DNA of 64,000 bases from Macrolepiota albuminosa (Eukaryota > Basidiomycota > Agaricomycetes > Agaricales > Agaricaceae): assembly GCA_027475525.1 (NCBI GenBank), contig JAMWFC010000009.1, positions 744,001-808,000 on the forward strand. Reading direction: 5' to 3'. Each line of letters starts with the position of its first letter. The first letter of the stretch is position 1. Shown piece by piece: positions 12,486-22,300 of this stretch. The notes beneath the pieces are model-generated. The model had not been told where the DNA came from. It saw nothing but the letters and a program-made list of their open reading frames with translations, and made no database searches. The translations under genes and the position numbers were made by a program.

Positions 12486-13950
12486 AGGCAAAAGCAAGGA
12501 AATGCAGATTCTACTAGAGAATATAGTGCATCTGAATCTGATAGTGAAGCAATAAGTAATCCAAGCAAGAGATCAAAAGTCAATGATTTTGACTTGACTA
12601 CTCTGAAATCTTATAAAAGGCAAGTGATTTTTTGTGTGTCAGGAATAAAATAATATTAATGTGAGTATTAAGAAGATCATTTGCTAGTAGTGATTTAGAA
12701 GGCAGCTCATTAGCAGCCTTCCAACTTACCAACAAAGAAGAGTTTAGCTAGAGGCAAAGATTCTGATTTATTGCAGCAGTGTGTTCATCAATCAATGCTT
12801 TATAATTCATATTTGTTAAATTTCCTTTAGATTAAGCGATATCAAGCTCCAAGTACTCTTTATTAAAAATAGTCAAGATATAATTCAATGTTCTGCATCA
12901 AGGTATGAATTTCAAACAGTAGTATTTGCAGAATGCAAAAATACTAATATGATGTAGTGCTCCAACTGAAAAGCCAAGACTTCTTGTATCCATACCTCTT
13001 TTAGAATTTGAACAAGATTTAAAAGTTGATGTTCCTGTAGTTAACTTAAGACAAGCCTTTCCAAAGGCACACCACCATCTTTATGCTTTAGAAGAAAGTC
13101 AGCTAAAATATCAAGAACTTATCAATTTAGCAGCAGCCAAACCAACCAAACTGCAACATAACCAATACATTTGCAGTGTCAATGCACTAAAAAATGCTAA
13201 ATTCTCATGCTTCTTTATTGTTGGTATAGTCAGCTTTAGTCAATTGTTGGCCTCCTATTGCATGCACAGTGTATCTCTTGCTATATCTGATCAAACTTTT
13301 CCTCAGACAATTGCAGTTGCTTCTGAGATCTTAAAAATCAAGAATTTGGTCCTTTCTATATACAAGAAAGACATATTTCTTTCAACTTACAAGTTAAACT
13401 GTTCATTCTTATTTTAAATTTGTAAATCAACATGATATTGATGGTGTGACAGTTGGTAGTTCTGAAACTGAAGTAGATCTGGATGACAAGCTTGAATCTC
13501 TATCTCCTAAAAAGGCAGCTCAAACTGTAGCATCTTATTTAAAGGAGGATAGACCTGTTAAAGCATTTGCAAGTAAAAGTAAGTAACTATTATTATATAA
13601 TTGAAATATAATAGTTGAAACTATTTGACTTTTTGATATCAGTATTTGATGGATGCACTCAGTTCAGTCTTGGCAATTATCAGGCATTGAAACACATTGA
13701 GAATGAAGAGCTGGCAGTTGGATCAGGTGTTGTAGCAGTTTTCATACTATTAACATAATCACAGCAAAGCAAAACAGTATTGTCATTCAATTTGCAAGAC
13801 ATTATTTTAGTTGCTAACTCCAAAATAACAACTCCTGTTGGAAACAGAGCTCCTGCAAAGACATTATGAATGGAGGAAGTAGTTGAAGATGAAGAGGAAC
13901 CAACCAAAGATCAGAAGTTACTAATAGAGGAAAACAAATTGATATAGTCT
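12486..13950 (+). pseudogene. Uncharacterised spliced gene remnant
   Basis: Coding-like segments on the plus strand lie at about 12,486-12,620, 12,830-12,902, 12,959-13,230, 13,425-13,580 and 13,640-13,950, separated by short AT-rich gaps that begin with GTAWG-type donors, as expected for small fungal introns. The third segment is the best conserved (LLEFEQDLKVDVPVVNL, AFPKAHHHLYALEESQLKYQ). The fourth is acidic and Ser-rich (ETEVDLDDKLESLSPKKA). The last is interrupted by stops (before SQQSKTVLSF and before MEEVVEDEEE), indicating decay. The protein family is not recognised. The LINE starts about 200 bp downstream. Confidence 0.4.
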
Positions 13951-14327
13951 TTTATGCTAATGCTGCTCTTGAATAAAATTTTTTGACTAATGACATTTGT
14001 CATATATCATATGAATATAAACAACATTTTATGCTCATAGAGAAATTTTTTTGTCTGTTTATCAGACATGCAGATTCAATGCAGACAACATGGCTATATT
14101 TAGCAAAGTGCTAGCTAGTATAAAAAATAAATAAAGAGTAGTAAGCAGTGTAGTATTTTTTTTTTTTTTTTTTTTTTGTAGTTATCTCTACAAGTATGCG
14201 GACAGTCCACAAGGTCGACCTTTGCAGCCTGGAATAAAATCAATCATGTAACTCCCATAATTGTAACCATTCAAGAATTGGATCCACCCCGAAGAAAATG
14301 CATTTATGCACATTGTGTGGGACTCGT

Positions 14328-14933
14328 TCACCCAATATCCACTAAAACCTCAGTTGCTGTCCTCCAAGCCTTGAGGGGTTCAACGTCTCCTAGTAAGAAA
14401 TTTTTCCATGTATTCTGGACCCTCTTTGTCCTTTTTGCCTTCTTACCAAAGTAGGATTTGTCTGTTGTCAGGCAGTCTAAATTGAGTTTTTGAGCAATCA
14501 TCTTCCTCAATTTATTAACTATTTTGATCTCGTTCACCATATTTTTCGGGTTTGCTTCTCTAGAGATTTGCCATTTGCATTGTATCTTCCAAATTGTACT
14601 TGTAGCCTCCGACATCACAATCTTCGAGAATCTATCTGCCTCCAATTTATCTCTAAGTTGTTTCTTTCTAATCAGGGTGCAGCCGAGCTGCTTTCCCAGC
14701 GTTGGCTTTTCAAACTCAATACCTCTTTTCTCATAAATCTTTTTAACTAGCCTCCAAACAGTTTCTTGTTCTGAGGCAGAGCATTCCATAAGGATGTGTT
14801 CCATGGCTTTGGTAGCATTGTTGCATACTCTATAGTATGCCCTTCTTTTAAAGTTCAGTATATTTTCCCAGAATCTCCCAATCTTGTATCTGTTATGCAT
14901 TGTCCTCCACAGAAAAGATCGGGTTTCCCTCAA
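14328..14933 (-). pseudogene. LINE C-terminal zf-RVT-like domain
   Basis: The segment contains a Trp-Arg-x-x-His-x-x-x-x-x-Gly-x-x-Trp pattern (FLWRTMHNRYKIGRFW) followed by AMEHILMECSASE, the shape of the reverse-transcriptase-associated zinc-binding region at the end of basidiomycete LINE polyproteins. The usual first Cys pair is replaced (YYRVCNNATK), so metal binding is probably lost. The remainder is basic and helical and ends at a stop about 150 bp before the poly(A) tail. It is downstream of the RNase H part in the same polyprotein. Confidence 0.7.
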
Positions 14934-14957
14934 TAGGTCTTTGTCTTTAAGTGACCT

Positions 14958-16001
14958 CTATATTTTTTTGTCAGTTGATGCATCACCATTTATGTCGTTC
15001 ACCATCCATCTTGTCATATCAAGGTGGATTAACGTTCCACGTCTTGCAGGTGTCTCTTTCATCTCTATCATAGCTCTATATAGCAAAGCCTGTGTTGCTT
15101 TACTCAGCCTTGCCCCTTGTAGGTCATATTTTGCAGGGATTATCATATCAATGTTTATTAGTTCACTGTTCCTTGCTCCTTGGCCTGCAAGATTGTCAGC
15201 TCCTTCGTTTTCTTCATCTTCCAAGTATCCTTTCACTTTCTCAAAAATAGTGATACCTCTTCTGCTCTTAAGCTTTGCCGCCAAGGCTCGCATTAGCTCT
15301 TTGTTTGCGACTTCTATCTAACTGTTATCCTCATTTTTCGCTAGGTGCGTTGTCAAGCTATCGAGAACGAATTTTGAGTTGCTTATAATTTTCATGGGCT
15401 TTTCATCTGGTGTGACGTAGGCCGCTTTCAGGATAGCCATTGCTTCTCCTGTGTTATTTGACTGCATGAGGTCCCTGAGTAGTCTAATAGCCTTGTTTCT
15501 TATATCATCTTTCCCAAACCAGATACTAGCTCCCGCTACCACATCAATAGAGCTGTTCTTTATGCATGACCCATCTGTATATATTGTTGTTAGTATTAAT
15601 GGGGAAGGGCTTTCCCTACAATAGTTATCATCCTTTGTGCCTTGCACATTTTGACTTCTCGTGAAAACCCTAAAGCCCTCCTTCAGCGAAGACTTCATCA
15701 CTACTTCTGGGTCAAAAATTTGGCCCTCTACCTCCTTCAGTAGGGTTCTTTTTTCTTCAGTCAACTCACAGGTGTCCGTTTTTGTGCGTGGAGACCATTT
15801 ATGGCCTAGTTTGTCTATTCACTCCTTTGCGCACTTCCTGCACTTATTTGGGTTGGCACAGCCCCCAATTCTCATCTTTTTGCAGGTTGTACAGGCACAG
15901 TTACTCCTTGGTTTATGGCTTTGATTAATACGAGCTACAATTTGTGCCTTCGGCACGAATTTTGTAGCTCGTTGGGGGCTTCGCCCCCAAACCCCCCCCA
16001 A
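14958..16001 (-). pseudogene. LINE Cys-rich knuckle and RNase H domain
   Basis: The N-terminal part has a Cys cluster (CACTTCKKMRIGGC, then CRKC), a probable zinc-binding linker. RNase H follows: TIYTDGSC (first Asp), NNTGEAMAI (Glu), ISNSKFVLDS (where families have Asp, here Asn), then after a stop EENEGADNLAG (final Asp). The Asp-to-Asn change is AGC-GAC to AGC-AAC, a CpG transition if the ancestor was GAC. A stop between DNS and MRALAA splits the domain. The enzyme would remove the RNA strand during target-primed reverse transcription; here it is dead. Confidence 0.8.
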
Positions 16002-16104
16002 CTAAGCCTCCACCCTAACCTCACTTTCGGCACGAATTTTGTAGCTCGTTGGGGGCTTCGCCCCCAAACCCCCCCCAACTAAGCCTCCACCCTAACCTCA
16101 CTTT
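15949..16104. repeat. Perfect 77-bp tandem duplication with GC-rich hairpin
   Basis: Bases 15,951-16,027 and 16,028-16,104 are identical over all 77 positions (79 matching positions at offset 77). Each copy holds the perfect hairpin TTGGGGGC-TTC-GCCCCCAA. The hairpin belongs to the linker between the RT and RNase H parts of the LINE. The exact duplication matches in length two others in this window and may be an assembly artefact. Confidence 0.9.
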
Positions 16105-16149
16105 GTTCGGTTAGAGCTCCAAGTATGTATAGAGAACTCAGTGCTTAAT

Positions 16150-16340
16150 CCCAGCCTCAACCTCACTTCGTTCGGTCAAGGCCTCGGTATTTCACAACTC
16201 AATGCTCAATCCCAGCCTCAACCTCACTTCGTTCGGTCAAGGCCTCGGTATTTCACAACTCAATGCTCAATCCCAGCCTCAACCTCACTTTGTTCGGTCA
16301 AGGCCTCGGTATTTCACAACTCAATGCTCAATCCCAGTTT
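16150..16340. repeat. 61-bp tandem repeat, three units
   Basis: Units begin CCCAGCCTCAACCTCACTT at 16,150, 16,211 and 16,272, with a partial fourth at 16,333. Differences between units are a single C/T. They lie in the linker between the RT and RNase H parts of the LINE. Because 61 is not a multiple of three the array cannot encode a repeated peptide. Confidence 0.85.
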
Positions 16341-16559
16341 GCCTCAACTCTCAGAACATTATTGTAAGCTAAATTGAATTTTTCTTGAATTTTTCAGATT
16401 TCTTTAAGCATTTATAAATCTCAGAAAAACTCAAGTCAGTGTATCAGTAGGCCTCGAATTTTTTCTGATTTTTCAGTGATTTTATCTGAATTTTCTAAGC
16501 ATTTCTAATGCTGAAATGAGCCAACTCTTATGTTATTACCCTAAAAGGAAGGTTCTTGG

Positions 16560-18720
16560 TCAGCCTTGGTCAGCATCACATTTTCCCAGGCGTCGTCCCA
16601 TTATATAGAGATTCGCCGTATCTAGAAGATCTACAAAGTCAGTCATTTCTCCTACTATCATAATCTTATGGTTTAATCTTAGGCAGATCACCTGTTCCGA
16701 GTTTATCCTTAAATTTTTTGTTCCTTCCAATCCAAGGTGGAACCATATTGGTAGCTGTCTTTTAACGCTTTCATCAAGTGCGAGAGGACAGAAACTAACT
16801 GAGTATTTTCTCGCAGTTCTTATCATTCGTTATATTGATGTGGGGAGGCTCTCCTCTCTTGTTCTAGCGTCAACATCTAGGTATTGCAGGAATGGGTTGT
16901 AGAATGTGTTCTCTTCTGGTTTTGTCCACTTTTTTGCAACTCTCAATTCCAGGATGTCATCCACTACACTTGCCCACATGGGTCTTGATGTGCCGATCTT
17001 CAGGTATTTTTTTACCTTCATTAGTTCAATTGCATCATTTCATAACACGAGATTCATTAGTTTCTTTCCACCTCTCTCATGTAGAAGGCACAAGGTATCC
17101 AAACCTATAATTGGTCAGTTTTCTTCTCCCCATATAAAGACTTTTATCATCTTAGTAAGCTCAATTTCTACATGTTTAGGCATCTCTTATACATTCATCA
17201 TGTATTGTGTACGTCCTCCTACTACCATATTTACTATCAGATGTTTGCCTTCTATTGTAGGTTTGCTCCGGCTCCATCTTTTCAGGTCGCTTGCAACTTT
17301 TTCAATCGTTGAAGTCCAGATGCCGTTATCATCTATGCCATTGCCAATAAAGATTCCTAGGAGTCGTGTTGCCTCCCCCTCCTTAGCTATTTTTATATTA
17401 CTCGGAATCTTTAAACCTCTTTCAGAGCTCCTTCTGCTCAGTATGAGTATATCTCTATACTTACTGGTTCCAACAGGGACAACGACAGTTTTTGGAATAT
17501 TAAACCTTGTCCCTGACACTCTGCACCATTTTGTGAGGATCTTTGTGAGGTCTTTGAATTGGTCATCTTTGGATAAATAGACCGTAGTGTCATCAGTAAA
17601 TAAGGTTGCGATTAACCTTTCCAATTCATCGTTAATTTTAAAACTTTTGAGTCTTGATTTTCTTAACATTAGGGCTAGTGATTCTATGGCTATGTTAAAT
17701 AACAGGCATGACATTGGGTTACCCTGTCGAACTCCTCTTGTTATCTGATACATTGTGTTTAGTTCATTATTCAATATGACCTTTGTTTTTTCATCCTTGT
17801 ATAATTCCTTGATCATATCAATGAAGGTGTCTGGAAAGTTAAACTTTTGTAGAGATGCCCATATGAAAGGGTGTAGAATTCTGTCATAAGCCTTTTTCTG
17901 ATTTAGGCATACTATCATCCCATTTTCTTTCTTTTCCTCACATCTTCTTATCATGAGGTGTGCTAATTCTGTCTGGTCCTCTATCCTTCTCCCTTTTATA
18001 AACTCTGCTTGGTTCGCATATATAATTCTGGGCGCTACTTTGCTTAGTCTTGCTGAAAGGATCTTTGTGAAGATCTTATAATTTGTATTGAATACTGTAA
18101 TAAGCCTATAATTCTCTGCGTCTGTTCTATCTTCCTTTTTGTATATTGGGCATAGCCACCCATCTGCAAAGCCAGTTCCTATTTCCATTCCATCTACCTT
18201 AATGCTATTGAAAACATTTTTCAGCATTTTTGCCACGTCAAATCTCACTGTGTCATCAGCATTTCTCTGGTTAAATCTTTCCAGTAGCGCTTTCCACAGT
18301 TCCTGCGAGATCTCATCTAGGCCCGCAGCTTTCCCATTTGGAAGGTCATTTATTGCTTCTCCAATCTCTTCACATGTTATGTCATTCCCTATCAATATCT
18401 TGTCTTCCTCTAGGAATTTTTTGTTTATATTTGACAGAACTTTTCTTAGTCAGGTTTCGTATTCATGTTTGTTCCTTGGCACTCCATCATTCTGGAGGTT
18501 TGCATGGAAGTTCCTCATGGTTTCTGCCATTTTATAAGATCTCCTTTCAAGTCCTCCACCTTTTTCTGGAAGTCGTTTCAGAGCTATGATATAATCTCTC
18601 AGCTTTGCCTCTCGGTTCATATTAATCCATGATTTTGTAAGTGTTTCACCATATATTTTGAAGCTTGCCGCCACTGTGTCTCTTGCTCTCTCAAACCTCC
18701 ACCTTTCCAGAAGTTGTATT
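16560..18720 (-). pseudogene. LINE reverse transcriptase domain
   Basis: Motifs in order on the minus strand: NGKAAGLDEISQELW, ENYRLITVFNTNYKIF, NQAEFIKGRR, VCLNQKKAYDR (motif A), RGVRQGNPMSCLLFN (motif B), LFTDDTTVYL (motif C, both Asp kept), then a thumb region with LGIFIGNGIDD and, after a frame break, SVSFCPLALDE. Motif A normally starts Leu-Asp-Gln; here it is Leu-Asn-Gln, removing a catalytic Asp. The segment upstream of 18,450 (KSWINMNREAKLRDYI) is the linker from the endonuclease and is separated from RT by a stop. Length and motif order fit a fungal LINE RT with N-terminal extension. Confidence 0.9.
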
Positions 18721-19678
18721 CTATCGTCTAATAAGGCTGCCTCTAAGCTTTTGTGTTCCTCATTCAGGCCAGGATCATTATGAATCGCATCTCAGTCGCT
18801 CTGCAGATTCTCGAGTTCTTTTTTAATTTTATGTGATTTTATCTTTGAGTATTCCCTTATCTCCTTTATCATTTTTCTTTTAAGTTTTTGTAGGCTACCT
18901 GCAGGCTTTCCATCCCACAACAATCATGTGTTGTGCTTTCAAAACTTTGTAGGTGTTCCATACCCATTATCTCTAGCTTACTGATCAGTTTTTCGTCTTA
19001 CAGCAGTCTAATTGGGATCACATATCTCTCTTTGCCTATCTGAGGCATCCAAGAGTTCAAGATCCTAGCAGTTACAAGCAAATGATCGGTGTTTATCCTG
19101 GTTCTTTTGATCTTCCAGTCATACGTATGGCATAGTAATGATTTTTCTATATATATTCTATCAATCCTTGATTGACACATTCTTCCCATCATATAGAATG
19201 AGAAGTCAATTTTAGTCAAGTTTTCTCTCCTCCAGCCATCAACCAATCCTAGATAAGATTTCAGTTCAGTCAGGACGCTCATTGCTTGCTGGTTATCTTC
19301 ATAGGCAGGGAGTTTGTCTAGTGCGTCCTCAACTATATTTGTATCTCCCAGTATCACCTGGGGTTTGTGTCTGTGTTGTCCTGTGGACCATAGATCTTTT
19401 AGTTCTCTCCAGAAAACTTTGTTTTGTCTTGCGTCATTTGGGGCATAAACATTTACATATTTAAATGTTTTGTTCTTAGTCCATGGTACTTCTATCATTA
19501 TTGCCCTGCCTGGAATAATTTTAGTAAGCTTAGCTTCTTTCTACCTCGTTGTTCTTTTGTTGAGTACAAAAGCTACTCCTTTAGCATTTGGATATGTCAT
19601 GTCTAAGTCTGACAGGATGTGTATCTGTCTTTCAAAAAACTCATTTAGATCCTCCCTAAGATTATCATTGAGGTGCGT

Positions 19679-19921
19679 TGATAGGCTTCTACTCGGACTG
19701 AGCGCATCAAGGGACATTATAGGCCAACCAACACTTGACGTATTCAGGANNNNNNNNNNNNNNNNNNNNNNNNNNNNNNNNNNNNNNNNNNNNNNNNNNN
19801 NNNNNNNNNNNNNNNNNNNNNNNNNNNNNNNNNNNNNNNNNNNNNNNNNGTACGCCAGGCGCTGGAGACGGCGTTGTACTGCGTATACGTCCAGCGCACC
19901 CAACCACAGTTGGCGTCATCA
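19679..19921 (-). mobile_element. TG...CA LTR-like element, copy 1, containing assembly gap
   Basis: The ends match, in opposite orientation, the 1043-bp element at 27,291-28,333: 71 bp on the left side and 72 bp on the right side of a run of 100 N. The flanks are GCGT at 19,675-19,678 and GCGT at 19,922-19,925, a 4-bp target-site duplication. Excision in silico restores the LINE endonuclease frame, proving the borders. From copy 2 about 900 bp are missing, so the N run is a placeholder length. Confidence 0.9.
19750..19849. other. Assembly gap (100 N)
   Basis: One hundred N residues. The true missing sequence is expected to be about 900 bp of the LTR-like element, because the flanks match the two ends of the complete copy at 27,291-28,333. 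Confidence 0.95.
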
Positions 19922-19990
19922 GCGTCTCTTAAATTGCTAAAATGTCTATGCTTGGTTGCAAGTAGTACTGATAGTTCTGGGGCTTTCTTA

Positions 19991-21372
19991 AAGTCTTAGA
20001 AAGTGACCTCTAATCTACACTGGTGCTTGATGATAAGGTTGATGTATTGAATGCTTCATAGAATAAATATCCTGCAATGCAGAAGAAGGTTCTCAATAAA
20101 CTCCAGCCTAAGTAGTTCATTTCCTGAGAACCACCAAGCCTTTGTCTATCAATAGACTTATAATAAGAGGTGTTCAATAAACTCTAGCTTAGGTGATTCA
20201 CTCTCTGGGAACCACTAAGCCTTTGTCTATCAAATGCCTGATCATTCTCTACTCTACTTGAACTATTTATACTAATTTTTCAGTGCACAGACCACCAGAT
20301 CACATGACTTTTTGCTCTTGACCTCCCAGCATTCCTAACCTAACTTGTAGTTCCATTTTCCATTTTGTTAATGCATGTTTCAGTGCCACCATTCCATTCA
20401 TCTCTTCTTTCCTCAATTCAATGCATGTTTTAGTGCTACTATTCCATTCATCCCTTCCTTCCTCCATTCAATGCATGTGCTGCCATTCCATTTATTTCTT
20501 TTGACATCTCTCCATGCTTCTTTTCCTTTTCCCTTTTAGCCATGTTAAATCAGGCATTGTCAGATCAGATCTTGATCTAGATCATCACAATTTGATCCTA
20601 TTTTGTCACTTCTGCCAGCTCTTATGCTTCTCCTTTCTATTACAGTGGTTGGACTATTGTTGAGTTAATAGCTTGAGCTAGTCCCTGCTCTTTGTTCTAC
20701 ACTGTCTGTATATTTATTAGGGTGTTTTTAGAGATATAATTTGTTGAGACTGCTACTAGGAGGCTTACAGTTTTCAGCCTTATGATAAATGTTTATTTTG
20801 ACTTCTGGTACATGTTGTATCTCTGACTGCTAGTACAGCATTGTATCAGCAGTCTTGTACATGACTACGAGGCAATGCCTTTCAAGCAAAAAACAAGTAA
20901 GATCAGCAGCACCACCTAAAGCAGCGACAGTGAACCAATAAGTTAGTGCATTCTTTAGCTACAACAAGTCCTGAGGATGTTTAAAATGCAAGTCAAAGAT
21001 GCTGTAGCTGAATTTGCTAATGTTGGAGGCAACAAATAAGATGATAAGCTCAGTCTATGCAATATAGTAGGCCAACTTGGCACTATTGATCAATCTGTGA
21101 GCATGCATAAGACAGGGAGATGTAGAAGAGGGCAGACATATACTAATGCAGCTTTATGACAAAGTAGTTGGCAGCCAATGGCTTGCCAAGCATTTTGTGT
21201 CTGCATTGGAGCTAATTATAATGGATTGTCATCAGGAGAGATTCAGAGAAAAGAAGTATAAAACCATATAACGTGTTAAAATTGAGGCATTAATAAAGGA
21301 ACAAAGCTTGTCTGAGATGCCATCACTGCTATCAATGGGACTGCCATTTGCAGCGACAGCAGTGCTGCTGGA
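19991..21372. other. Region without identifiable gene; small tandem repeats
   Basis: Contains a diverged duplication of about 80 bp (TCAATAAACTC.AGC.TA at 20,088 and 20,169, each followed by CCTTTGTCTATCAA) and a 50-bp repeat with ATGCATGT at 20,371, 20,421 and 20,471. No domain-bearing reading frame was found on either strand. Confidence 0.45.
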
Positions 21373-22300
21373 CTAGCATGATACATAAAGCAATGTAATA
21401 GCATTAGTGCTAAACCAAATAAAATATAGTTCCACTAAAACAGATATTGTAATTAGTATATGTATAACATGAATAAGAGGTGCAGCAATAGAACTTGAAG
21501 AAGTGGGAGGTAGAGATGTGAAAACTTGAAGGGCTGGTGCCAAAAGACTGGTGACACTTATAAGCTTAAAAATAAGGCTGATTAAGGAGGAAAAAGCATA
21601 TTTATCCAATTTAGAACTCTAAAAATCATCAATAACATATGTTTGATTATTATTATTAGCTTCAGGTGTTTGTGGCTTTGTTCAAACCATCTTGGGATAG
21701 TAAAGAAGAATATTGAAAGCAAACTTGAGGATATCGGTCATGGCCTCTTGTGCCACCTTCCTTTCAGCTAGGATTCTGACTATTAGAAGATCTAGCTTTG
21801 AGCCAATTATCTCAATTGTGGTGTGCCTATTATATTTGTCTTCGACAAGTTTTCTGACAAACGAGGGACGTGAGACTGTAATGAAAAAGAGGATACATAA
21901 TAGGACAAAAATATGATCTGGTAAAGTAGTTTTCTGAAACAAAAAGTAAGAGAAAATTGTTTCGAACAGATTGATAGTTACTTCAAGCATAGAGATAGCA
22001 AAGACCCCTCCACCAACTCTTTTGTCCAATATTGTGGACCGAGCCTTCTCAATGAGAAATGATGCATTGGCAACAGACTTGAGTGCTTCATTTGAAGCTT
22101 CTGAGTTGTCCTTCAAAGATGAAGCAAGTTTCAGAAGTGTATTCAGATTATCAGGAGTTGCAATAAGTTCTGAACCAACTAAGTTCTTGCTGAGTTCCTT
22201 TACAGCTAACAATGCTTGAGCAGCATCTGTTACCAAAGTGCATAAGATTGCACCAGTTTCAAGTCAAATAATTGTGAACCTTTATGTGAAAAAAATTTTG
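21373..22300 (-). pseudogene. RIC8 (synembryn)-like gene, decayed
   Basis: Minus-strand segments resemble the armadillo-like core of fungal RIC8/synembryn, the guanine-nucleotide exchange factor and chaperone for G-alpha subunits: TDAAQALLAVKELSKN, ATPDNLNTLLKLASSLKDN, EKARSTILDKRVGGG, TTLPDHIFVL, SFVRKLVEDKYN, EIIGSKLDLL, EAMTDILKFAFNILLYYPK, then PQTPEANNNN and AAPLIHVIHILITI. A typical small intron (GTAACT...TTTCAG, about 22.0 kb) separates SMLE from KTTLP. Two stops follow YPKMV and IDDF, the second probably from a Trp codon (TGG to TAG). N-terminal and C-terminal parts are not found, and composition is as AT-rich as the neighbouring repeats. The functional gene is probably elsewhere; this is a broken copy. 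The assignment rests on remembered family motifs. Confidence 0.7.

Larger units (their letters stand above)
14156..19990 (-). mobile_element. LINE (non-LTR retrotransposon), broken, with poly(A) tail
   Basis: On the minus strand the order is endonuclease, reverse transcriptase, RNase H and zinc-finger-like C-terminus, then a poly(A) tail seen as 22 T residues at 14,156-14,177. This is the layout of fungal Tad1-type LINEs carrying RNase H. The 3' end is therefore certain. The 5' end is not: coding continues to at least about 19,975, and no convincing target-site duplication was found. The ORF is broken by many stops and frame changes. An LTR-like element (19,679-19,921) is inserted in the endonuclease. 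Confidence 0.9.
18998..19990 (-). pseudogene. LINE AP-type endonuclease domain, interrupted
   Basis: Motifs: ETHL (metal-binding Glu region) at about 19,670, KGVAFVLNKRT, YVNVYAPND, VILGDTNIVED, and SRIDRIYI near the end, the expected order for an APE-type LINE endonuclease. The ETHL motif is split by the LTR-like insert at 19,679-19,921. Removing the insert and one GCGT copy rejoins the frame as ILAI-stop-ETHL, where the stop TAA replaces the usual Gln codon CAA. Another frame break lies near 19,500-19,545. The endonuclease would nick target DNA for target-primed reverse transcription. The insert happened in an already coding-like LINE, so the LINE is older. Confidence 0.85.

Noticed and set aside
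14156..14177. Transcription terminator T-run
   Set aside because: It lies exactly after the LINE C-terminus on the minus strand and is better read as the poly(A) tail.
16150..16340. CRISPR-like array
   Set aside because: Units are contiguous 61-bp repeats without spacers, in a fungal LINE.
16141..16377. Repeated-peptide gene
   Set aside because: The 61-bp period shifts the frame each unit, so the frame is accidental.
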